This document shows, piece by piece, positions 57,165 through 64,000 of a DNA stretch of 64,000 bases (position 1 is the stretch's first letter; the number at the start of each line of letters is the position of its first letter). This DNA is from Pleodorina starrii. Its lineage: Eukaryota; Chlorophyta; Chlorophyceae; Chlamydomonadales; Volvocaceae. The notes under the pieces were generated by a model, which was given only the letters and a program-made list of their open reading frames with translations, ran no database searches and was not told the origin of the DNA. The position numbers and the translations under genes are program-made. The stretch spans positions 62,001 through 126,000 of the forward strand of contig BRXU01000060.1 in the NCBI GenBank assembly GCA_030267565.1, written 5' to 3'.

Positions 57165-60100
57165 ATGTCGTACAGGCAGCAGCTTCTCCACGAGATCTCC
57201 GTACTACGGCAGCGGCAGCAGCAGGAGCTGCAGCAGCAAGTACTGATGGGCCAGCAGCAGCAGCAGCAGGGCCGCCGGCGGCGGCCGCCGCCGCCGGCGG
57301 CGGCGGCGGGTCTGCCGACCTCCGCCGCGGCGGAGGCGGGCTACGCCTCCGAACCCGACGGCGGCGGCGCCGCCGCCGGTAGGCGGCCGTGGCGCAGCGC
57401 CGGCGGCGCGGTCGTCGGCAACGCCGACGGCAACGCCAGCGCGAACGGCAGCGTCCCGCTTCTCATTACGAAGTCGGCGCCAGATGCCGCGGCGGCGGCG
57501 GCAACGGCGGCGGCGCCACCGCAGGCCGTGGAGAGCGGGCGCGGAGGTCTGCCACCGGCAGAGCCGGCCGCAGCGGGCACCTCGATATCCACGACCGACG
57601 CGGCGGCTGAGGCGGGCGCGGCCGCGGCCGCGGACGCAACCGCCGCCGCCGCCATGGCCGCCGATTCGCGACCCATGGGTCGGTTACCACCGGACGACGT
57701 CGCCGCCGCCGGCGGCGGCGGCGACACGCAGGGCGAGGCCGACCCAGGCGGCCGCAACAGTCCGGAGTGCGCACCTCCCCCGCAGGCCGAAGCCGCGCCA
57801 GGTCCGGCGCCGGCCCCCAGCCCGGGGCTCTCCAGCCCCGTCCCCAGCCTCAACCTCAGCCCCAGCCTCAGCCTCACGCCGGGCCTCAGCCCCAGACCCA
57901 TGTGGGGCTCGTCTTCTAGGGGGTTCCAAAGCCCCGGCCGGGTACGTGTGGTGCCGCCGGAGGAGGCCGGCCGCTCGATTTCGCCGGAGCTCATAGCGGC
58001 AGCCGCCGCCGCCGTGGCGGCGGCGGCGGCGCCGCCGGGTACGCCCCGCGGCGTCAAGGCGGGGCGGAGCCCGTCGATACGGCGCGCCGTGGAGTCGCCG
58101 GAGGGCGGCGCCGCCGCCGCCGGCGAGCCGATCTTGTCGCTGCCGTCGCGGCCGACGGGCGTGCCGTCGCGGCGCGCGCCGCTGGGCACCCAGCGGCCGA
58201 CGTCGCCGTACATTTCCTTCGCCGCCGTCGACCCCAGCTCCGACGCGGCGCTGGTGGCGCGCGGCGGCAGCCCGCCGCGGTACACGGGCCCGCCGGGCAC
58301 CGCCGGCGCCGTCAGCGCCATCCCCAAGCTCGTCGCCTGCAACTACGGGTACCTCCAGATCCCCAACCGGTCAAGAGGAGGCACTCGCTCGCGCCAGGGC
58401 AGCGCGCCGCCGCGCGACGGCGGCAGCGGCGGCGCCGCCGCCGCCGCCGCCGACGGCAGCGGCGGCAGCGGCGCCGCCGCCCCCGAGGTTACCATCCTCC
58501 GCAACATCAGCAGCAGCTACAGCCGCAGCCACAGCGCCAACGGTTTCCTGGAATCGGCGACGGGTGTGCTGCATTTCGCGTCGCGTCCGCCGTCGGTCCC
58601 CGGCGGCGCTGGCGGCGCCGCCGCCGCTGCCGGCGGCGGCGGTGCGCTGACGTCCGGCGATGCCACCGCCGTTGAGATCTGGGGCGGGATCCGTTGGTGG
58701 CCGAGTGTTGGCTCGCCGCGGGGCACCGCCAGCCCTCCAAAGTCGCCGTCGCGGGTGCGCAGTAGCGTCGTCAGCGGCGCCGTACCGATCAACGCGGCGC
58801 TGACGAGCCGCCAGAGCACGCCGCCGCCGCCGCCGGCGACGCCGGCGGCGCCGCAGGCGGCGGCCGCCGCCGCCGCCGGCGCCGGCGGTTCGTCGGTGCG
58901 GCGGCGCGGCGCGTCGTGGCAGGATCTGGGCAGTCAGCGGGCGGCGGAGCAGTACGCCGCCAATTTGCCGCTGGGCCTTATGAGTGTGTCCTTCTCAACC
59001 GCGGGCCTCAGCCGCGTGCCGCCGCTGCAGCGACTGCTGTACCTGGAGTCGTTGGCGTTGTCGTACAACCACCTGGTGGGCCTGGCTTCGGAGCAGATCA
59101 CGGGGCTCAGCCAAAATCTCAAGGTGAGGAGAAGAGGAGGGCAGGGTAGGGTTGGAGGGGAGGGGAGGGGAGGGGAGAGAGCAGCGCCTGCGTGTGTGTG
59201 TGCGTGTGTGCGTGTGCGTGTGTGCGTGTGATCTTGTGTATGTGAGTGTCTGGATGTGCGTGTGTGTCCTTGTGTGTGTGGATGTGTGTGCGTGTGTCCT
59301 ATACAAACCTCCCCGGGCCTGGCGCTGGCCAAGGGCTGCTCAGACCCTGGGTCGGTCCTCGGGGCGGAAGGGCCTCCCGGCCCTGCCGGGTATTTGCCAC
59401 ACTTGCCTGCCTCCCAACCTCCCAACCGCCAACCGTCCAACCGCGAACTGTCAGGTCCTGACGCTGGTGTCCGCCGACCTGGACGAGCTTCCACCCGAGC
59501 TGGGTTCGCTGCTGCCGGGGCTGGTGGAGCTGAACCTGTGCAGGTGGGTGTGTGTGGGGGGGGGGGGAGGAGGAAGAGAAACCGAGGGTGAGAGGGGAGA
59601 GCGGGGGTGGGTATGAAGATGAAGATGTAGATGAAGATGCACAGTCATGAAGGTGCGGATGGGCCACCTCTCGCTGGGCGTCTTTTGGTCGTTAGTATTC
59701 TGGTGGGTGTCGGGTTTCTGGTCCTCTGAAAGGTGGCGTTGGGGAGGATTCGTCATCACATCAAAAAGGAGGGAGAAGCCGTTTGTGGATGGAGGGGAAA
59801 GGGGGCCGCCGGGAGGCGGGGAGAGGCCCGGGGACGGATGGATGGGGGAAGGGGGGCGCGGATGGGGGGCCTTAACCTCTGCTCCTGCCTGCCCCCCCTC
59901 CAAGGAAACGCCCTGGCCACATCCCCCACATCCCCCCCCACACACATCCCCTCACCTACCCGCACTTAACAACACACACACACACATACACCCTGCCCAC
60001 AACCCTCGTCCCCGTGTCCCCGTGTCTCCCCCTTCCGCTGCGGTATCTTCTTTCTTACCCCTCCCCCCCGGCCCCCGTAAACGGGCTCCGGCCTACACGT

Positions 60101-63100
60101 GGAAACCTACCCCCCGCCCCCGCAGCAACCGCCTGGTGTCTCTGCCCCCCACCCTGGGCTCCATGACTCGACTGCGCTCCCTGTCAGTGGCGCACAACCA
60201 GCTGGCCAGCCTGCCACCCAGCCTCTTCAAAATAGCCACCCTGGAGCACCTGATGCTGCAGTACAACCGACTAACGGTCATTGACGAGGCGCTGGGCAAG
60301 CTGAGGTCGCTGCAGGTGGGGCCGGGGGGGCGGGGTTGGGTGGGGGGAGCTGGGTGGGGGACTGGGGTTGGGGCCGGGGCCGGGGGGGCGGGGCTGGGTG
60401 TGGGTGGAGCGTGTGGGCTTGGCTACCTCTTGCGCTCCCTTGACTGCCGCACCTACTGCCAGTTTGCGCACCCGCCCACCTGCCCGCCCGCCCGCCTGTC
60501 CGCCTGTCCGCTTGTATGTCCGCCTGTATGTCCGCTTGCGTCGTCGGTGCCGTACCGTCCACGACGAAAGGCCGAAACGGCGGCCCCGAGCACCCTCCTC
60601 CCAACCCTTTCCTATATATACGACAGTAAGAATCCCTCCCTTCCTTCCCTTCCCTTCCTCCCCTTCCCTCCTCCCTCCCTCCCTCTCCCCCCCCCCCCGG
60701 GCCCCCGGCCCCCCCTTTCAGGCCCTGGATCTCGGTTTCAACCGCATCGCCCAACTGCCCTCCGAAACCACCGCCCTGGGCGGCTGCCTCACCCGCCTCT
60801 CCATGCCGTACAACCAGCTGACGGCGCTGCCGCCCGGCTTCCTCTCCTCCATGACCCACCTTGCCGTACTGGTTCTGGATTTCAACCCCCACCTGGCGGC
60901 GGATCCTCAGCTGGGTGGCGGGCGGGCCTTCTCCAAGGCAAACAGCCTCGTGGCGGAGCGCTCCCAAACACCCACGCGCCTGAGCATGTCGTCGATTGAC
61001 CAGGGGACCCGTGCCGCATCCAGGAGCGCCGCCGCCGCGGCGGCGGCGGAGCCGTCGCTGGGCGCGGAGCTGTCCTTTGCGCAGACGCCCGACCCACGGG
61101 TCGCTTCCGGCGGCGGCGGCGCCGCCGCCGCCGGGACGTCAGGGTATTCCAGCCACAGTCCGGGGGCGAGCGCTGGCAGTGGCGGCAGCGGCGGCGGCGT
61201 CATGTCGCCGGCGCCGACCAGCGCGCTGTCGCAGCTGCTGGCGGCGTCGGCGAGCTCCGCCGCCGCGGCGGTGGCGCTGCCGCCGACGCCCCCGACGCCC
61301 AACTCCCCGGGGCCCGGCGCGGGTCCGTCGCCGGCGGCGACGGCGCCGCAGATGCTGCCGGCGCTGCGCACGCTGTCGCTGTCGGCCGTACAGCTGGTGC
61401 AGGTGCCGTCGTGGCTGCCGGCGGGGCTGCAGGTACGATACTGTACGGTACGGCACGGTACGGCAGGTCAAAATTAGACCGCTGCCTGCAACATTACATG
61501 GGGTCTTGGGGTGAGGCTTGGGGGTAGATGCCGTTGTCATGGAGGGGGCCCCGGCCTGGCAAGGTCCCGCCCAGGGCCGGCGGCGCGGTGGTACGGCAAT
61601 GGCCCGGGGGCCGCGGTGGCCGCCCCATCCCCCTCCTCCGGCACCATCACATCTCCTGCCAGCCCGTCTCTCCCGACCGTACATCCGTACTCCAATCAGC
61701 CTCAACGGTACCGTACTCGGCTTTCTTTCCACTGCGTCCGTCTTTGGTCTCCCCCACCCTCCCCCCCGCCCCCAATCCTCCCCCCTCCTCCTCCCCCTCC
61801 TCCCCCCTCCCCCTCCTCCCCTTGCTGCGGCCCCCTCAGGTTCTGGACCTCAGCCGCAACAACCTGCGCCGCCTGCCCTCCTGGCTGTGTCGCCGCCTGG
61901 CCCCCAGTCTGGCGGTGCTGCGGCTGCACACCAACCGCATCGAGTCGCTGCCGGGGGAGCTGAGGCAGATGAGCGCACTGCAGCTGCTGTCGCTGGAGGA
62001 GAACCCGGTGGCGTCGCCGGAAAGAATCGCGACACCGCAAGGAGCGGGATGGGCGGCGGAGTGGCTGTACAGGAAGAAGTACCGAAGCAGGTGCGTGTAT
62101 GTGGGGGGGGGGAGAGGAGGGGGGGAAAGGGGGAAGGGGGAAGGGGAGGGGGCGATGGTTGTTTGTGTATGTGTGTGTGTGGGGGGGGGTGTTACAGTGG
62201 GGGCTGGGGGCTCCAGACTCGTGAAGAAGAAGAAGAAGAAGAGGTGAGCCAAGGGGCTGACCAGCGGGTGGTGTACTGCACCGGAGGCGAGCAGGGCAGC
62301 CGAGATGCCCCACCAAGCACAAGTCACCCGGACAGGAACGAGCGAGCGAGCCTGGAAGGGGGGTGTAGAGGTTCAGAAAGCCGGGAGCTACCAAGCACGG
62401 AGGGACTCTGCCATCCATCCCCAATTCACGATGGGCGCCCACCGGCCCCGCCCGCAAGTAGGCCCAGTGATGCACCAACAGACACCACCTGACAGCAGCG
62501 CAACTCCCCGCGGGGGGGAGGGGGAACTGAAACCGGCTGGATGAGCCCTCTGCCCGATGAGACGACACGGGCCCCCCAGCAAAAGAAGAGGATCGGATCA
62601 GCGTGCGTATGGGTAATCACCCACCACCACCCACACACGCACCCACCCACGGGTGCTCGACGCGCACGACACGGCGCGACGCAAACCCCGGCTGGGCAAC
62701 AGAGCACAGCACGGCACAGCACAGCACGGCACAGCACAGCAGCGCAGCGCAGAGCATGTCATATCCGTAGGCCCGTAGCACAGCAAGACAGCATATGCGG
62801 CCGAAGACCTCCCAGGTGGCTCCCCAGGTCGCTCCACGCGGCGCCGCTCGACCGCCGACCGATATCGCCTGTGACGCTTGTTGCTGCTTCTCCAATGCAC
62901 CATACCGGTAATGGAAGCAGCACACCGCAACCCGCCCCCAACCCCCTGCTGGCTGCTGCACCCGCCCGGCCGCCGCCGCCACCCCGCTCCCCCGCTTCTC
63001 CCGCCTCGTGCGCCTGCGTCCGACGGCGGCGGTGGCGGCGGCAGCCTCCTCAAAAACCAACCCGTACGGCACCCCGCGGCCCTCGCCTGCTCCGCCCGTG

Positions 63101-63463
63101 CGGTTTCCCGTACCGAATCTCCATCATTTTGCTGATCGCACTCCGCTCGTCCCGTTTGTCGTACTCAGGCCCGAGATCGCGAGCTTGGGCAACGAGCATA
63201 CGGGCCTTACGGCGGGCGCGCCCTCCAACCTCAACGGCGGCGCATCGGCGGTTACCCTGGGGGCGGCCACGGCGGCGGGACCGGCCAGCGCAGAGAGCAG
63301 CTCCGGCTTGACGGCGACGACGACGGGCGGAGGCGGAGGCGCCGCTGGCAAGGCGGCGGGCTCGGCGGCGGCGGCGGCGGCCTCGGCGGGGCGCGGGATG
63401 GGCAACAGCCGCAGCTTGCGGAAAGGCCCGACCAACGGCTCGAGGGAGGGCGCCGCCGCGTGA
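57165..63463 (+). CDS. Leucine-rich-repeat protein (Shoc2/PIRL-like repeats) with long disordered N-terminus
   Basis: Six exons: 57165-59123, 59455-59543, 60126-60315, 60722-61432, 61840-62090 and 63169-63463. All are in phase, giving 1164 aa. The N-terminus MSYRQQLLHEISVLRQRQQQ looks like a short Gln-rich coiled coil. Residues 50-620 are Ala/Gly/Pro/Ser-rich. About ten LRRs of the L-x2-LP-x2-L-x4-L-x2-L-x2-N-x-L type start near 630 (YLESLALSYNHL, LVELNLCSNRLVSLPPTLG, LRSLSVAHNQLASLPPSL, LQALDLGFNRIAQLP, LQVLDLSRNNLRRLPSWL, LAVLRLHTNRIESLPGEL). A low-complexity insert of about 150 residues (about 800-960) splits the array. The C-terminal exon is Ala/Gly/Ser-rich. The repeats suggest a cytosolic protein-interaction scaffold. 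An in-frame ATG at 57021 is an alternative start, and a phase-compatible acceptor at 57085 could join it to the upstream gene. Confidence 0.85.
60033..60108 (+). repeat. Dispersed repeat blocks A then B in LRR-gene intron 2
   Basis: CCGCTGCGGTATCTTCTTTC, then GTAAACGGGCTCCGGCCTAC and ACGTGGAAACC. Block B ends about 17 bases before the acceptor at 60125. Confidence 0.7.
62091..63168 (+). other. Long last intron of the LRR gene
   Basis: 1078 bases with donor gtgcgt and acceptor actcag. It contains a (GAA)n run at about 62224-62243 and a (CACAG/CACGG)n run at about 62703-62750. A short additional exon between 62880 and 63168 cannot be excluded, because one frame is open into the final exon. Confidence 0.5.
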
Positions 63464-64000
63464 GACGGAGACGGAGAGGGAGGGAGCCGCGGGAGAGGGG
63501 GGAAGCGTGTAGGAGCGGTGGTTGTGTTGTTGTGTGTGGTCCGCGATGAGCGGCGGGCGGGGAGGAGGTGTTGAATGAGAGGACATGTGTCCCGGAGCTG
63601 GGAGCTTGGAAGATGGGCCGGCTTGACGTTTTGGACGTGCTGACAGTTCGGACTGACTTGGCGCACTGATGCGACGACAGCAATAAAGGACGCGAATTCG
63701 CGGAAACCGCGAAGGCAAAGATCTCGAGAGTGATCGGATTACTGCACTTTGCTGAGCCGTGACCCCCTTTTTGTGACCGCGCTCGCCTGCATGTGTGGAT
63801 GGCCTTCTGCCATATTCCTCTGTCGCATGTGTGTGTCGGAAGTCTGCCGTCCCGAGGGGAGCTTCTTCTTGCGAGCCCGTTGGTCTTGGTTGCGTTGCCG
63901 GGTGCGCGTTGCTGGCCCTTTCCTTTTCTTGCTTATCGGCCCCTGGCCTTCTCTTCTCCTGTTTCGCACTCCTGTTCGTCCTGTGGTGGACAATGCACTG
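63464..64000. other. 3' region after the LRR gene
   Basis: No TGTAA was found. An AATAAA at 63682-63687 is the only poly(A)-like string. No further gene is recognised before the right edge. Confidence 0.35.

Noticed and set aside
63682..63687. AATAAA as poly(A) signal of the LRR gene
   Set aside because: Volvocine algae normally use TGTAA. A single AATAAA in AT-richer sequence is weak, so it is not annotated as a signal.

Overview
The window looks like nuclear DNA of a volvocine green alga (Chlamydomonas/Volvox relatives). The support is: very GC-rich coding sequence with Ala/Gly/Gln homopolymers; many short exons separated by GC-rich introns of a few hundred bases; TTTTAGGG-type (Chlamydomonas-type) telomere-like repeats; TGTAA candidate poly(A) signals; and algal or plant-like versions of known families. 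I built seven spliced genes by hand from splice sites, reading-frame phase and protein-family continuity. In each gene every junction keeps phase. No RNA gene, CRISPR array or prokaryotic feature is visible.

Layout: (1) 1345-5897, minus strand, the 5' seven exons of mitochondrial ETF:ubiquinone oxidoreductase; its last exons lie off the left edge. (2) 8377-13537, plus strand, an 838-residue protein with two tandem hnRNP Q acidic-type domains. (3) 13538-16545, a gene-poor stretch with a probable 1.2 kb terminal-inverted-repeat element. (4) 16546-21503, plus strand, an MFS transporter resembling plant organic cation/nicotinate carriers. (5) 21504-24704, a gene-free stretch holding a complete 513 bp hAT-like MITE with a perfect 8 bp target duplication. 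(6) 24705-35137, minus strand, a giant SET-domain protein (about 2579 aa) with a 21-residue tandem array and an SR-rich tail. (7) 36996-40395, plus strand, a BtuF/periplasmic-binding-like protein. (8) 41441-56760, plus strand, a 21-exon protein with cyclic-nucleotide-binding domains and a degenerate class III nucleotide cyclase domain. (9) 57165-63463, plus strand, a leucine-rich-repeat protein, possibly the 3' part of the preceding gene.

The genes do not form an obvious pathway. One encodes mitochondrial electron transfer, one a membrane carrier, one possibly a cofactor-binding protein, one a chromatin-type methyltransferase homologue, and two or three are signalling or scaffold proteins. 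The most unusual signals are at DNA level. A 14-base near-palindrome, CGACCC-NN-GGGTCG, recurs in exons of five genes and is read in all three frames. A dispersed composite repeat sits preferentially just upstream of 3' splice sites. Telomere-like CCCTAAAA tracts also abut splice acceptors.
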